From Lachnospiraceae bacterium (lineage in GTDB: Bacteria > Bacillota > Clostridia > Lachnospirales > Lachnospiraceae): 64,000 nt of DNA. The notes under the pieces were generated by a model. It saw nothing but the letters and a program-made list of their open reading frames with translations, had not been told where the DNA came from and did not search any database. Position numbers and translations under genes: made by a program. The stretch spans positions 27,141-91,140 of the forward strand of contig SVFN01000017.1 of assembly GCA_015056815.1 (NCBI GenBank), in the 5' to 3' direction. This document shows, piece after piece, positions 35,201 to 45,200 of the stretch (its first letter is position 1; every line of letters starts with the position of its first letter).

Positions 35201-35453
35201 GCATCTGGTCGAGTGTATATCCGGTCATCTTGACCGTATCCGTCCCCGTGATCAGATAACGTTCAAAATTGCCCGCGGACTGAATCGCACTCATCTCGCC
35301 TGTCAGCAGGATATTTTTCTTTTCGGTATTATACATGGAAAGGAAATACGCAATGATCAGCGCAACGAAAAACAGCATTACAAATACCGCGATCAGTATA
35401 TTGCGTATACCGCTCTGTCTCAGTGCTTTGCGTATCGTAATCTTTTGATTCAT
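32253..35453 (-). CDS. Hybrid sensor histidine kinase with CACHE-like sensor, receiver and HPt
   Basis: 1066 residues. A membrane span at ~18-40 and a second at ~295-315 enclose an outside domain of dCACHE type (YIDGQFYDGVDWNPGEDYDPVQRPWYQAA). A PAS-like segment, HisKA (SRMSHEIRTPITAILG), HATPase (DTGIGIREEN, GTGLGMNI), a receiver (VLIVDDTQMN, FLDHMMPRKDG) and a C-terminal HPt domain (VHALKSTSGIIGATEI) follow. CACHE domains bind small extracellular ligands. Good site GGAGGAGCCT. It is followed by its likely partner regulator. Confidence 0.9.
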   Translation of the reverse strand: MNQKITIRKALRQSGIRNILIAVFVMLFFVALIIAYFLSMYNTEKKNILLTGEMSAIQSAGNFERYLITGTDTVKMTGYTLDQMLQQNCSSGEIHDYIVQETDKLKNAVNDNFTGLYGYIDGQFYDGVDWNPGEDYDPVQRPWYQAAIKKPGETVLVQPYIDAQTGTFMTAVAQTLSDGKSVIALDITAEMIRTIAEEKADSENHMIDMVIDPQGNVLAHSIPDQIGLNYLKQDGSIGAAIVNKLFSGKDMAFELKFEGIRYVVYAVAISKDWYSISVIDSRESFKPLRIMLEITAVVILIIIVILSCMFIDMGRKSLIAETLNTQLASTANIYMSVYDIDLINNTSTEIRSINEKVNQEIERDHGSPQKIFFNIMEMLPDSPTKADVMKFVDFSTLEERLAHTNTVSIEYISFGNLWCRGRFVVSERTDEGKLSHVLWMVENIDEEKRSREKLIDLSERAIAANEAKSEFLSRMSHEIRTPITAILGMNEMVLRECRDEEILGYSDAIRKAGNTLIGIINDILDFSKIESGKMEVIPVDYDLVSMLKDLIDMIRIKAEMKELSFVTDIDEEIPRYLYGDEIRIRQIITNILTNAVKYTNQGSVTLRIGFDNCKSEPDHIMLKVSVKDTGIGIREENIERLFSEFERIEEDRNRSIEGTGLGMNITQSLLKMMGSSLYVQSEYGKGSLFGFALQQKVNDWEAIGDFDKQAQREKQDRNVYQEKFTAPDAHVLIVDDTQMNLMVFERLLKKTLVKIDMAESGFEGIKAARERKYDVIFLDHMMPRKDGIETLKEMKVDQAGLNQDTTMICLTANAVSGARKQYMDAGFDDYLTKPIDPQKLEDMLIKYLPDAKIRLADPEGGDILVEEKDIALPDFLKEIEELDLSKGLQNCGSAQTYLDTLQTYAGRIGTDTDEVELYWLQNDIENVTIKVHALKSTSGIIGATEISELARRLENAGKERDVETLREQIDGLLERCRNLGSKLAPLCSFAQREENLPGMQAQQLQEVYTLLREFASVGDYDSVEEVMKNLSGYQIPEEAKKKVNRLKKAVDDLEYEQLVELLSETE

Positions 35454-35630
35454 AGGCTCCTCCTGTCATTCCCTGACGGGGCAAAGAGTACCGGTTTGCA
35501 ACGTTCCCATATCTATGTAATTTTACCAATTTTTCAGACAAAATACAACTTTTATTATCGTTTTTTAATATCTTTATCGAAAGCAGATAACGGTTATCAT
35601 ACCGGAAACATGTCACCGGTCTTATCACCC

Positions 35631-35664
35631 AAAAAAGAGTCCTGCGACCACGCAGAACTCTTTT
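35631..35664 (-). terminator. Terminator downstream of the 102-residue protein
   Basis: The stem GAGTTCTGCG/CGCAGGACTC (9 of 10 pairs) is followed on the minus strand by TTTTTT. It separates this unit from the hybrid kinase gene. Confidence 0.75.
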
Positions 35665-35688
35665 CTTCTCATCATTCCCTGATTGCTT

Positions 35689-35997
35689 TCAGGCTGTCCA
35701 TTCATCAATCTTATCAATGATCTCGGCTTTCACTTTAGACTGAAATGTTGCGAGCGGTTTTTTGAACGGCTCCGGATATCTCAGATCCAGTTTGTATAGC
35801 AGATATCCGCCTGTTGGATCCTCTGCCGGATACCAACCCAGAAAGATCATGATATTATCTTTTTTTAATTGAAGAAGGTCTCCTTTTAACAAATTTTTAA
35901 ATTCCAATCCATCTTTCAGAGTATACTCCGTAAAACTGTTATACTCTACCAGCCAACCGCTGTGGATTCTAAGTGGTTGCAATGCAAAAGTACCCAT
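35689..35997 (-). CDS. Small protein of unknown function
   Basis: 102 residues; starts MGTFALQPLRIHSGWLVEYN after a G-rich site (GGGGGC). It contains beta-prone segments (GWLVEYNSF, DNIMIFLGWYPAEDPTGGYLLYKLDLRY) and an amphipathic end (KAEIIDKIDEW). No signal peptide or known motif. It stands alone between cdd and a terminator. The clear site and terminator argue that it is real. Confidence 0.55.
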   Translation of the reverse strand: MGTFALQPLRIHSGWLVEYNSFTEYTLKDGLEFKNLLKGDLLQLKKDNIMIFLGWYPAEDPTGGYLLYKLDLRYPEPFKKPLATFQSKVKAEIIDKIDEWTA

Positions 35998-36114
35998 ATA
36001 AAACAGCCCCCTATTATTATTCTTCCTTTTTCCCGCATACGCTCGAATGGTCTATTTTGATTTTACCACTCTGTTTCGCTTATGACTATCCCATTTTCAA
36101 ATTTTTTCAAAAAA

Positions 36115-36534
36115 TTATTCCAGATTCTTCGGTCCGAATCCAAGGGGTAATAATTCACGAAGTTTAAAAATCTGAAAATCTGTTTCGCTTTTTCCCAAAA
36201 GGATCTCAAAGGTATCCGGATCCGTAAACTCCATCATCACCTGACGGCACACCCCGCAGGGTGCACACAGGTCAGTCTCTGTCTGATCTGCCCTGCCGCC
36301 GGCAATAGCGATCTTTGTAAAGCTTCTCACTCCTTCACTGACTGCCTTAAAAAAAGCTGTCCGCTCTGCGCAGTTGGTCGGGGTAAATGCGGCATTTTCA
36401 ATGTTGCATCCTCTGTATACTCTGCCGTCCTTTGCCAGAAGCGCCGCACCGACTGCAAAACCGGAGTAGGGACAGTATGACATTTTTCTTGCGGCAAAAG
36501 CCTCCTTCATCAATTCTGCGTCTGTCATAATCAC
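36115..36534 (-). CDS. cdd: Cytidine deaminase
   Basis: 139 residues. The zinc motifs are [23 protein letters not shown] (the H/C-A-E type catalytic block, here with Cys) and [12 protein letters not shown]. It deaminates (deoxy)cytidine to (deoxy)uridine, the substrate of the upstream phosphorylase. The start overlaps the udp stop by 4 bases. Confidence 0.95.
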   Translation of the reverse strand: MIMTDAELMKEAFAARKMSYCPYSGFAVGAALLAKDGRVYRGCNIENAAFTPTNCAERTAFFKAVSEGVRSFTKIAIAGGRADQTETDLCAPCGVCRQVMMEFTDPDTFEILLGKSETDFQIFKLRELLPLGFGPKNLE

Positions 36535-37316
36535 ACCTTTCCTTTGCGGTCTTTTTCGATCAGTTCCTTTAATGCTTCGATCGCCACTTCGATCGCTGAT
36601 TCCGTGTCGTGCACCTGCTTATTTTCCAGTCCTTTTTTGGCTCTCTCCTGATTGGCGACCACCAGAAGCACTGTACCTGTTCTTACCCTAAGATAGCTTC
36701 CCACAATAAAGAGTGCCGCAGATTCCATCTCGGAAGCAAGACACCCCATTTTCACCCAGGCGTCCCATTTATTTAACAGCTCATACCCCACCGGTTTTAC
36801 CTCCGGTTCGTGCTGTCCGAAAAAGGCATCTTTGCATTGTACCACTCCCACGTGTGAACGCTTTCCAAGCTTATCCGCCGCATTCATCAATGCGTTTACC
36901 ACATGGACATCCGCCACTGCCGGATACTCGATGGGCGCATATTCTTTTGTGGTTCCTTCCATACGGACCGCGCCGCTTGCGATCACAAGATCGCCGCCGA
37001 GGACTTCCTCCTGCATGCCTCCGCTGGTTCCCACCCGGATAAAAGTATCGGCACCGCAATGCACCAGCTCTTCCACAGCAATGGAAGCTGACGGTCCACC
37101 GATCCCCGTAGAAGTCACAGAAACTTTTTCTCCGTTCAGATATCCGGTGTAGGTTACGTATTCCCTGCTGTCCGCGATCAGTTTTGCATCTTCAAAATGT
37201 GCTGCGATCTTCGCACAACGTTTCGGATCTCCCGGCAGGATCACATATCTGCCCACATCGCCTTTGCCTACCTGTGTATGATATTCCTTACCTGAGCCTT
37301 CTGTATAATCTACCAT
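36531..37316 (-). CDS. udp: Uridine phosphorylase
   Basis: 261 residues, NP-I family. [16 protein letters not shown] binds phosphate; [27 protein letters not shown] and [17 protein letters not shown] bind the nucleoside and ribose. It splits uridine into uracil and ribose 1-phosphate. Together with cdd it forms a pyrimidine-salvage pair; deoB and deoC nearby handle the sugar. Confidence 0.92.
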   Translation of the reverse strand: MVDYTEGSGKEYHTQVGKGDVGRYVILPGDPKRCAKIAAHFEDAKLIADSREYVTYTGYLNGEKVSVTSTGIGGPSASIAVEELVHCGADTFIRVGTSGGMQEEVLGGDLVIASGAVRMEGTTKEYAPIEYPAVADVHVVNALMNAADKLGKRSHVGVVQCKDAFFGQHEPEVKPVGYELLNKWDAWVKMGCLASEMESAALFIVGSYLRVRTGTVLLVVANQERAKKGLENKQVHDTESAIEVAIEALKELIEKDRKGKV

Positions 37317-37339
37317 ATGATTGCCTCCCCCGTCTCAGC

Positions 37340-37813
37340 TTACATCTGCTTTAACAGATTTACCATCTCGATCGCCGATAACGCGCAGTCATACCCTTTG
37401 TTGCCTGCCTTGCTTCCTGCCCTCGCGATCGCCTGCTCGATATTCTCTGTTGTCACGATCCCGAACAATACCGGAATACCGGTGTTCAGTCCTACCTGTG
37501 CAACTCCCTTGGACACTTCGTTGCATACATAATCATAGTGGGAAGTATCTCCGCGGATCACGGCGCCTACACAGATCACAGCATCGTACTTGCCGGACTG
37601 CGCCATCTTAGAGGCTGCGACCGGGATCTCGAACGCTCCGGGCACCCATGCCGCCGTAATATTTTCTTCCTCTACGCCATGACGTACCAGTCCGTCCACA
37701 GCTCCGCCAAGCAGTTTGTTCACAATGATCTCGTTAAAACGGGATGCCACGATCCCAACCTTCATGCCCTCCGGCGCCACTACTTTTCCTTCCAGTAAAT
37801 TGATTTCTTTCAT
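37340..37813 (-). CDS. ribH: 6,7-dimethyl-8-ribityllumazine synthase
   Basis: 157 residues. [32 protein letters not shown] and [18 protein letters not shown] are the three conserved blocks, with the catalytic His in SHYDYV. It condenses the ribityl-pyrimidine with the 4-carbon product of RibB. It is the last gene of the rib operon. Confidence 0.96.
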   Translation of the reverse strand: MKEINLLEGKVVAPEGMKVGIVASRFNEIIVNKLLGGAVDGLVRHGVEEENITAAWVPGAFEIPVAASKMAQSGKYDAVICVGAVIRGDTSHYDYVCNEVSKGVAQVGLNTGIPVLFGIVTTENIEQAIARAGSKAGNKGYDCALSAIEMVNLLKQM

Positions 37814-37877
37814 GTTACTTCCTCCTGTTTATTCTTTGTTCTTTGTGTCCTGACACGGTTTCATCCGCCTGCTGCGC

Positions 37878-37907
37878 TTCACAGTCGTTTCTTCTGTGAT
37901 AGTAACA
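37878..37907. repeat. Degenerate copy of the GTTACTATTCACAG palindrome family
   Basis: TTCACAGTCG, 7 bp, TGTGATAGTAACA between ribBA and ribH matches, with changes, the two ends of the 146-bp element at 28396-28541. It may be a collapsed copy. Confidence 0.35.
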
Positions 37908-37945
37908 TCCGACTCTCTATAAGGTGGGTGATCTCCGCCTTTCTT

Positions 37946-39166
37946 TCAGGTCTCTTCAAATTTGATATCGTGAAAGATATGTCCCATTTTCTCCTGTTTT
38001 GTCCGCATATAAAAAGCATCAAACTTCTGCGGCTGGATTTCGATCGGTACCCTCTCCTTGATCTGCAGGCCAAACCCTTCCAGTCCGTAAATCTTGTCGG
38101 GATTGTTGGTCATCAGACGGATCGACTTCACGCCGATGTCGGCAAGGATCTGTGCGCCTACCCAGTATTCCCGAAGATCCGGTGCAAAGCCCAGCTTCAC
38201 ATTTGCTTCCACCGTATCATATCCCTGCTCCTGCAGCTCGTAGGCTTTCAGCTTATTGATCAGGCCGATTCCCCTGCCTTCCTGTCTCATATAGAGGATG
38301 ATACCTCTTCCTTCCTTCTCCACCTTCATCATGGCACTCTGCAGCTGGCTTCCGCAGTCACACCGGCAGGAGCCGAAAACATCTCCGGTCAGGCACTCGG
38401 AATGTACACGGCAGAGCACATCCTGCCCGTCGCCGATCTCTCCTTTTACTAACGCCACATGATGCTCTCCCGTAATGTCATTGACATAACCGTAGATATC
38501 AAACTGTCCGTATTTGGTCGGCATCTTGGCAAGCGCTTCCCGCACCACATGCTTTTCATGAAGTCTGCAGTAGTCCTGAAGCTCCTTGATCGTGATGAAC
38601 TTAAGGTCGTACTGCTTCGCCAGCTTCCACAGGTTTTCCGTGCGCATCATAGTCCCGTCTTCTTCCATGATCTCACAGCAGACACCACATTCCGTAAGAC
38701 CGGCCAGACGCATCAGATCCACAGTTGCTTCTGTGTGACCGTTTCTGACAAGTACACCGCCTTTTTTGGCCACCAGCGGGAATACATGTCCCGGGCGTCT
38801 CAATTCTTCCGGCTTCGTGGAAGGATCTGCACATTTTCGCATGGTAAGTCCTCTGTCTGCCGCAGAGATCCCGGTAGACGTCTCCACATGATCAACGGAA
38901 ACCGTAAAAGCCGTACAGTGATTATCTGTATTCTCCGTCACCATCTGTGGCAGCCCCAGTCTGTGTGCCACTGCATCACTCATCGGGGTGCAGATCAGTC
39001 CCTTGGCATGGCTTGCCATAAAATTGATATTCTCTGTGGTGGCAAACTGTGCCGCACAGATCATATCGCCCTCGTTCTCTCTGTCCGGATCATCTGTGAC
39101 CAGTATGATCTTCCCGTCCTTAAGATCCTGTAATGCTTCTTCGATCGTATGATATTGATAAGACAT
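37946..39166 (-). CDS. ribBA: Bifunctional DHBP synthase / GTP cyclohydrolase II
   Basis: 406 residues. The RibB half has [35 protein letters not shown] and [25 protein letters not shown]. The RibA half has the zinc-binding [22 protein letters not shown] and [10 protein letters not shown]. It supplies both precursors of riboflavin, from ribulose 5-phosphate and from GTP. Good site AGGAGGAACTT. Confidence 0.97.
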   Translation of the reverse strand: MSYQYHTIEEALQDLKDGKIILVTDDPDRENEGDMICAAQFATTENINFMASHAKGLICTPMSDAVAHRLGLPQMVTENTDNHCTAFTVSVDHVETSTGISAADRGLTMRKCADPSTKPEELRRPGHVFPLVAKKGGVLVRNGHTEATVDLMRLAGLTECGVCCEIMEEDGTMMRTENLWKLAKQYDLKFITIKELQDYCRLHEKHVVREALAKMPTKYGQFDIYGYVNDITGEHHVALVKGEIGDGQDVLCRVHSECLTGDVFGSCRCDCGSQLQSAMMKVEKEGRGIILYMRQEGRGIGLINKLKAYELQEQGYDTVEANVKLGFAPDLREYWVGAQILADIGVKSIRLMTNNPDKIYGLEGFGLQIKERVPIEIQPQKFDAFYMRTKQEKMGHIFHDIKFEET

Positions 39167-39189
39167 AAGTTCCTCCTGTTTCTATCTTC

Positions 39190-39747
39190 TCAGTGGATGT
39201 TTAGTTCCACCTTATCATCTATGTGTAAAAAATGACTGACTCTGTCCCAGAAAAGGATCACAAGTCCGAGTGCGATCACGCCCAGCCCGCACAGGGTAAA
39301 GCGAAACCAGCTGCCGTTTTTCACAAAAGCTCTCGATGGATCTGCCGGATCATATTTGATCGCCGCAGTATCCGGGAACTCTTCTTTTTCCTTCTTTACT
39401 TCCGAGCCGTCTGTCTGGTATACCTGACCACCGGCTTCATAGGTATAGAGCGGCACATATCCACCCAGCGAAGACGTATCAAAGCCTGTCAGTTTCCCGA
39501 TCGTTTCTTCATATCCTCCGGATCTGGAAAGCTCGGAAGCTGTCATTCCAAATCCAACGCAGAAAAAGACGATGCCTGCCAGTAAAATAGGAAGTGCCGC
39601 AAGCACCCGCATCGTGGTTTTGATCACCCTGATTCCTTTTTCCGCCATTTCAACTGTCTGTTCCACCTTCGCTGCATCCGCTTCGGAACTGATCTGTCCG
39701 CTTTCCATTAACTCCAGCCGGATCTGTTCGCGTTCCTGCTCTGTCAT
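39190..39747 (-). CDS. DUF3592-like membrane protein inside the rib operon
   Basis: 185 residues. An acidic N-terminal segment is followed by a span at ~45-68 (LAALPILLAGIVFFCVGFGM), an outside beta-domain (LTGFDTSSLGGYVPLYTYEAGGQVYQ, IKYDPADPSRAFVKNGSW) and a second span at ~150-168. This is the layout of DUF3592 proteins. Its role is unknown. It lies between ribE and ribBA with short gaps on both sides, so it should be co-transcribed and under FMN control. Confidence 0.65.
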   Translation of the reverse strand: MTEQEREQIRLELMESGQISSEADAAKVEQTVEMAEKGIRVIKTTMRVLAALPILLAGIVFFCVGFGMTASELSRSGGYEETIGKLTGFDTSSLGGYVPLYTYEAGGQVYQTDGSEVKKEKEEFPDTAAIKYDPADPSRAFVKNGSWFRFTLCGLGVIALGLVILFWDRVSHFLHIDDKVELNIH

Positions 39748-39891
39748 GTTCCCCTTCCTCTCTATTGCCCCTTCTCGTCCGTTCCCGTCTTACCGCCCCC
39801 GGAAAAGCTCAAGTTCTCTGCAAATCTCATGTTTTCCGGAAATATCTTGCGTCTCTGTGAATCGTTTCAGACCGCTTTCTTCAAGGATCTG

Positions 39892-40554
39892 TCAGAACCC
39901 ATTCTCACGCAAAAACTCCATGGTAAGCATGCCGCCTGTTTCCTGTGTGTCCGGTCTTTCTTCCGACCGGATCCCAAGCAGGCGCTCCACATATTTCCCG
40001 ACGATATCATTCTCCAGATTGACCGGATCACCCGGTTTCTTCTGTAAAAGTGTCGTTTCCTCTCCGGTGTGTGGAATAATGGAGACCGAAAAATCCTCCT
40101 GTGTTAATTCTGCCACCGTAAGGCTGATCCCGTCAATACAAATGGAGCCTTTTTCCACGATCAGTCGAAGGATCTGCGGTGATGTCCGGATCTTAACCCA
40201 GACCGCGTTGCCTTCCTTCCGATTGGACAGGATCGTCCCGGTGCCATCGATATGACCGCTGACGATATGACCGCCAAACCGGCCATCGGCCGCCATCGCA
40301 CGCTCCAGATTTACTTTCGTGCCCTTCTTGCATTCTTTCAGGCTGCTTCTGCGGAAGGTCTCCGCCATTACGTCCGCCGTAAAACCGTCCGGCAAAAGCT
40401 TCGTCACGGTAAGGCAGATGCCGTTGACTGCAATACTGTCTCCGACCTTCGTACCTTCCAGTACTTTCCTTGCCAGGATCTCAATCTCACCCGAAGGCTC
40501 CCTGACAGAGAGCCGTTTCACGGTTCCCATTTCTTCTATGATGCCTGTAAACAT
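39892..40554 (-). CDS. ribE: Riboflavin synthase, alpha subunit
   Basis: 220 residues with two lumazine-binding beta-barrel repeats. The start MFTGIIEEMGTVKRL is diagnostic; GDSIAVNGICLTV and FGGHIVSGHIDGTG mark repeat 1, KGSICIDGISLTVAEL and IPHTGEETTL mark repeat 2. It converts two lumazine molecules to riboflavin. Confidence 0.96.
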   Translation of the reverse strand: MFTGIIEEMGTVKRLSVREPSGEIEILARKVLEGTKVGDSIAVNGICLTVTKLLPDGFTADVMAETFRRSSLKECKKGTKVNLERAMAADGRFGGHIVSGHIDGTGTILSNRKEGNAVWVKIRTSPQILRLIVEKGSICIDGISLTVAELTQEDFSVSIIPHTGEETTLLQKKPGDPVNLENDIVGKYVERLLGIRSEERPDTQETGGMLTMEFLRENGF

Positions 40555-40658
40555 TTTTCCACCTTCTTATTAATCATCCATTCTCGTTCTTCCATCTGCC
40601 TTCCCTCTTTGCCACCTATCGCTGCAGCTTTTCACAAATAAACATTGATTTTCCTCTG

Positions 40659-41822
40659 TCAATCTTTCTTCTCAACTTCATAGGTCAGAAGCAGATCTTC
40701 TCCGATCGTCTTTACCTCTTGAAGCTGCAGGGTATATGCCTCATCCGGCACATTCACCCCTGCTCCTGCCACCGGGGTTTTTGCTCCCTCTCCTCCAAAG
40801 ATCTTCGGTGCGATAAAGGTATAGATCTTCTGCACGATCCCTGCCCGAAGAGCGCTCTCGTTCAAAGTGCCGCCGCCTTCCAGAAGGATACTGTCTATCC
40901 CCTTTTCTCCAAGCAGCCGCATCAGCTTCTTCAGATCGATCTTTCCTGTCTCATCGCCGCATTCTACGGTCTCGATTCCCAGCCCGCAAAGTGCTTTGCG
41001 TTTTTGGGCGATCGGTTGATCACCGTATCGGTCTGCAGTGCGATCCTCCTGTCCCCGCTGTCCGTCGTTTCTCCTCCGCTCCACATCCGCATATGCCACG
41101 ATCGTTTGATAATCCCGCGCGCTCTTGCAGATCTGGCTGTCCAACGGTATTCTCAAATGACTGTCGCAGATAATGCGGACAGGACTGCGTCTGCCCTCCA
41201 GCCGCACATTCAGCATCGGATCATCCGCAAGCACTGTTCCGATCCCCGCCAGGATCCCCATATAAGTATAGCGCATTTTCTGCACTTCTTCCCGCGCCGT
41301 CTCAGATGTGATCCACTTGGACGCACCTGTTTTTGTCGCGATCTTGCCATCTGCTGTCATGGCATACTTCATGACAACATACGGCATCTTCGTCGTAATA
41401 TAATGAAAGAACACTTCATTTAAAGCATCACATTCTTCCCGCAAAAAGTCCGTCACCACCTCGATCCCGGCTTCACGCAGGATCCTGACTCCTTTTCCGG
41501 ACACCTGTGGATTGGGATCCGCAGAGCCGATCACGACCTTTGCGATCTTTTGTCCGATGATCGCTTCCGTGCAGGGTGGCTGCTTCCCGTAATGACAGCA
41601 GGGCTCTAAGGTCACATAGATCGTTGCCCCTTCGGCAGACTCTTTCAGATTCGCAATGGCATTTCGCTCTGCATGAAGCTCTCCGTATCTGGCATGATAA
41701 CCTTCTGCGATCACGCGTCCGTCTTTTACAATGACTGCCCCGACAAGCGGATTGGGATTGGTGGCACCGACTCCTCTTTTTGCCAGCTCGATCGCACGGC
41801 GCATATAATCCTGATCTGTCAT
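40659..41822 (-). CDS. ribD: Riboflavin-specific deaminase / reductase
   Basis: 387 residues from the ATG at 41822, chosen because AGGAGG lies 7 bases upstream and the frame further upstream overlaps the riboswitch terminator. The deaminase half carries LHAERNAIANL and LEPCCHYGKQPPCTEAII (zinc site); the reductase half KYAMTADGKIATKTGASKWITS and SILLEGGGTLNESAL. A basic, low-complexity insert (VERRRNDGQRGQEDRTADRY) breaks the reductase domain. First gene of the operon. Confidence 0.95.
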   Translation of the reverse strand: MTDQDYMRRAIELAKRGVGATNPNPLVGAVIVKDGRVIAEGYHARYGELHAERNAIANLKESAEGATIYVTLEPCCHYGKQPPCTEAIIGQKIAKVVIGSADPNPQVSGKGVRILREAGIEVVTDFLREECDALNEVFFHYITTKMPYVVMKYAMTADGKIATKTGASKWITSETAREEVQKMRYTYMGILAGIGTVLADDPMLNVRLEGRRSPVRIICDSHLRIPLDSQICKSARDYQTIVAYADVERRRNDGQRGQEDRTADRYGDQPIAQKRKALCGLGIETVECGDETGKIDLKKLMRLLGEKGIDSILLEGGGTLNESALRAGIVQKIYTFIAPKIFGGEGAKTPVAGAGVNVPDEAYTLQLQEVKTIGEDLLLTYEVEKKD

Positions 41823-41910
41823 CCTTCGCCTCCTGTTTGTATAGTATCCGGATATGCCTGTGTTTCCTGCAAGGGTCCCTTGCCAATGCATACAGCACAT
41901 ATTCCGCTTC

Positions 41911-41948
41911 AAAAAAAGCCCCAAGTATCCATCGATACTCAGGGCTTA
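41911..41948 (-). terminator. Riboswitch expression-platform terminator
   Basis: A 14-bp stem (AAGCCCTGAGTATC with GATACTTGGGGCTT) is followed by a T-run on the minus strand. It lies between the FMN aptamer and ribD. Confidence 0.85.
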
Positions 41949-42004
41949 TCTTTTCTTCTGTGCAGAAACGCTTCTGCTCTTTTACAGCAGATCGTTCTCG
42001 CCTT

Positions 42005-42117
42005 TACGTTTCTTCTCTCATCCAGACTCTACTGTCGGCTCCGGAATCTCACCGGATCATGCCTTGCGGCTCGCGGGCTTTACCGCCGGTAGGGAATCTC
42101 ACCCTGCCCTGAAGATC
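42005..42117 (-). promoter_or_regulatory. FMN riboswitch (RFN element)
   Basis: On the minus strand the conserved blocks read ATCTTCAGGGCAGGGTG, GATTCCCTACCGGCGGTAAA, GCCCGCGAGCC, GATCCGGTGAGATTCCGGAG, CCGACAGTAGAGTCTGGATG and GAGAGAAGAAACG. It is the classic aptamer upstream of rib operons. FMN binding should let the terminator at 41911-41948 form and switch off ribD-E-BA-H. Confidence 0.97.
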
Positions 42118-42213
42118 ATATATTCGGCAAGCATCCACATCCCGAATGCTCACTCAACTACTCCTAACATAGCACATCCGATATCATCTGTCAAATCACT
42201 CCGTTTAATATCC

Positions 42214-42230
42214 GTTACTATTCACAGCCG
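42214..42230. repeat. Solo end of the GTTACTATTCACAGCCG element
   Basis: Seventeen bases identical to the left end of the 146-bp element at 28396-28541. It lies between the riboswitch and the stop of the next gene. Confidence 0.55.
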
Positions 42231-42236
42231 TACTTC

Positions 42237-45200
42237 TTATCTGACTTTTACGCTCGGATTCTGTCCTTTCTTTCCAAACAGCTTTGCATAACTCTTCTTT
42301 TGTTTCTTCGGTACCTTAATGACCGCCTTTTTGTAGATTCCTTTCAACGCATTTTTTCCAACTGTCTTAAGCACAGCAGACTTCACTGTGATCTTCTTCA
42401 ATTTCTTGTCGCCCTTAAATGCGTTCGCACCGATCCGGGTAACCTTTTCCGGGATCGTGATGCTCTTAAGTGCCGTGCAGCCCGCAAACGCATTTTTACC
42501 GATGGAAAGAATCTCTCCGGACAATTTGATGTCTGTCAGCTTCTTATTGCCTTTCAACGCATTGTCCGCAATCGCTGTCACCTTGCAGGTACATCCATTG
42601 ATCACAACCGAAGCGGGTACAGTAATCTTCTTAGCCGCTTTATCCGCACTTTGTTTTACAGCCACTTCCGGTGCCGAAGCATCAGAGACGGTCACGATGT
42701 AAACCAGATCACCGACAGTCTGTACAGTCCCTTTTGCAGGCACTTTCTGTTCCGGCTGTTTGGAAGGTTGCGGCTTTTGCTCTTCTTTCCCCTGCTGTGC
42801 CTTTTTATCTGCTTCTTCCTTTTCGGCTTTTGCCGCTGCATATGCCGCTTTGATTTCGGTAAGCTTATCGCTGGCACTTGCCGGAAGCGCCTCTTTTTCC
42901 TCTTTTGTCAGTTTGTCATAGGCTTCCTGCGCTGTTCTGACTTTTTCACCGCTCTCCCAGGTGACCGTACCGACTTCAAGGATCTTACCGATCACTTCCG
43001 CAATATGCATCTGCAGGGTGGTCGGTTCTTCTTTCTGACCCTGTGCATTCTCATCTGCATACACCTTAAGATCTGCCAGTCCGATCCAGTTTCTGTCATC
43101 CGGTTTCTGAAGAGAAAGTTTCACATAGCGTCCCTTCATGCTCTGCTCCGGTTCGATCACATCCTGCATCTGCGTCTTGCCGCTGGCAGTCGGGTTCTCA
43201 TAAAACAGTTCATAATCTGTCCCGTTTTCGGACAGCTCAACCTTATAAGCAAGTCCATACCAGTCATAGGTCGCTAATTCTATTTTGCCGATCGGATAGC
43301 TCTTTTTCAGATCCACGATGATATTCGCTGTTGCATCCCCGCCGGGGCTCCATACAGTCGTCTCGTCTCCATCCACAAGATAAGAACCGGGATGTCCGCT
43401 TGCTTCCTTGCTCGCAGTCACCGGCTTTTGCAATGCCAGATCTCCGGTCGGTACCTCATTGGATAAATTCCCGCTGAATTCGCCTGACATTGCTCTCGCA
43501 TTTCCGTCATACAATCCTTCGATATCATCCACAGGATACACTCTGGCAACATAGGAACCTTTTTCCGGTAATACCGCGCTGCCAAGCTCAAAGTGAAGTG
43601 TTGCAAAAGCGCCCGGCTTCATGGCAGTGTTATCCAGCCAGTCTGTCGTCCAGACGGAATCGATCTGTTTCCCGCTTTCATCAAACAGATCCAGTCTTAC
43701 CTTTCCATAGCTTTTCATATTATCGATGATCTCCACATCCACGGTCGTGAAGATCCCATAATCCTTGCGGACATCCGTGATCTGTGCCGGATAGGCCGCT
43801 ACGGCTCCTGCATTGAATTTGTCGGGATAAAATGCATTCGGTGCCCCGCCTGCCGCCAGGATCTCATCCGGCACTCTGTCCGGTTGTGTCTCACTGCGAT
43901 GGTCCATGTAGTCTCTGTACAGATCCTCCAGCACCTGTGCCTGTACATACTCCACCGTGTCTTCCTGTGCTTCTGCGCCTTCCTCATAAACTCTTTTTAC
44001 TTCGGAAGCAAAGATATAGCCGGCATTGTTCGCACCATGATCATTGATATGCGTCAGGTCATTAGCCCCGTAGATCTTATCACAGGTGTAGTAAAAAGCA
44101 GCCAGTGAGTAGTTGTTCTTTCCAACGGTATCATTGCCGGCTGTCACACTCTCCAGGAAAGAAAGCCATCTTTCGTTCAGATCGATAAACGCTGCATCTG
44201 TCACGCCATCCGTGATCCCTTCTTTCACAAGATCATCCAGATACGCCTGCGCCGCACTCTTTCCGCCTGCCCAGGCAGCGGCATATTCTTCCGCTTTTGT
44301 CAGACCGCCGTAGATCAATGCCTTCACATATCCTTCTCCTGCCACGGAATAATCTCCGAGCGTGGAGCTCCAGCTGTTGGATGCAGCCTGATACTGGGTC
44401 TGCATCCGTCTGTCGATCGGTCCGACCACGATCAGCTTTGCACCGGCCTTGTGCGCCGCCTCATAGTATTTTTTCAGGCACTTGACATAGCCGGCCACGC
44501 CATCCGTCTTATGATTATGTCCGTATTCAACATAGAGATAATCGCCTTCCTTCAGCTGTGCCACCGCACTGTTAAAGTGAAGACTGTCATTCGCTGCCAG
44601 ACCGCCTTCGCCCTGGTTGGAGAGCATCACATCCTGGAAATAAGCTGTGATTCCCTGCCCTACGCCGGTATAATTCTGAAGCGGATAAGAAGGCACATAA
44701 CCGCTCTGGTCACAGCCGGTAGAGTCACCACACAAAAAGATCACGGGACTGTGCTCGATCCTGGTCACTTCCAGTGCCGCAAGGGCAGCATTTTTTCCTG
44801 CCACGGCAATATTTAACTGTGTATCCTTATACAGTCCCTTGGGATCTGATTTTTGAAAATAGACATTTGTCACTGCCGCATTGAAGGTGATCTCTTTCGT
44901 TTCTCCGGGTGCAAGTTTTAACCCTGTCACGATCTGGTGACGTCTCTCACTGTAAAGATTTACCTCAGCTTCTTCCTTCGTGCTGGCATTGGCAACCGTC
45001 GCATGAATGGTAAAATAACTGTCTTCCTCCACATTTAATGCAAAGCGGACCGGCATGGAACCATCTCCCATGTCATAGGCATCATTTACCTCAGCACCTT
45101 CATAGCTGATCGTCCTGTCTGCATATACATAGTCATCCGCAGGTTGCTTTCCGCTCCCGGCGTTGTGCAATGTGATCTCCATTCCGGGATCCATGATATA

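Noticed and set aside
41823..41924. A longer RibD starting at 41924.
   Set aside because: It would begin in the riboswitch terminator hairpin; the ATG at 41822 has a strong ribosome-binding site and matches the usual family start.
42300..43277. Long plus-strand frame antisense to the acetylesterase gene.
   Set aside because: No ribosome-binding site or family features. It is the mirror of a repetitive, biased coding sequence on the minus strand.
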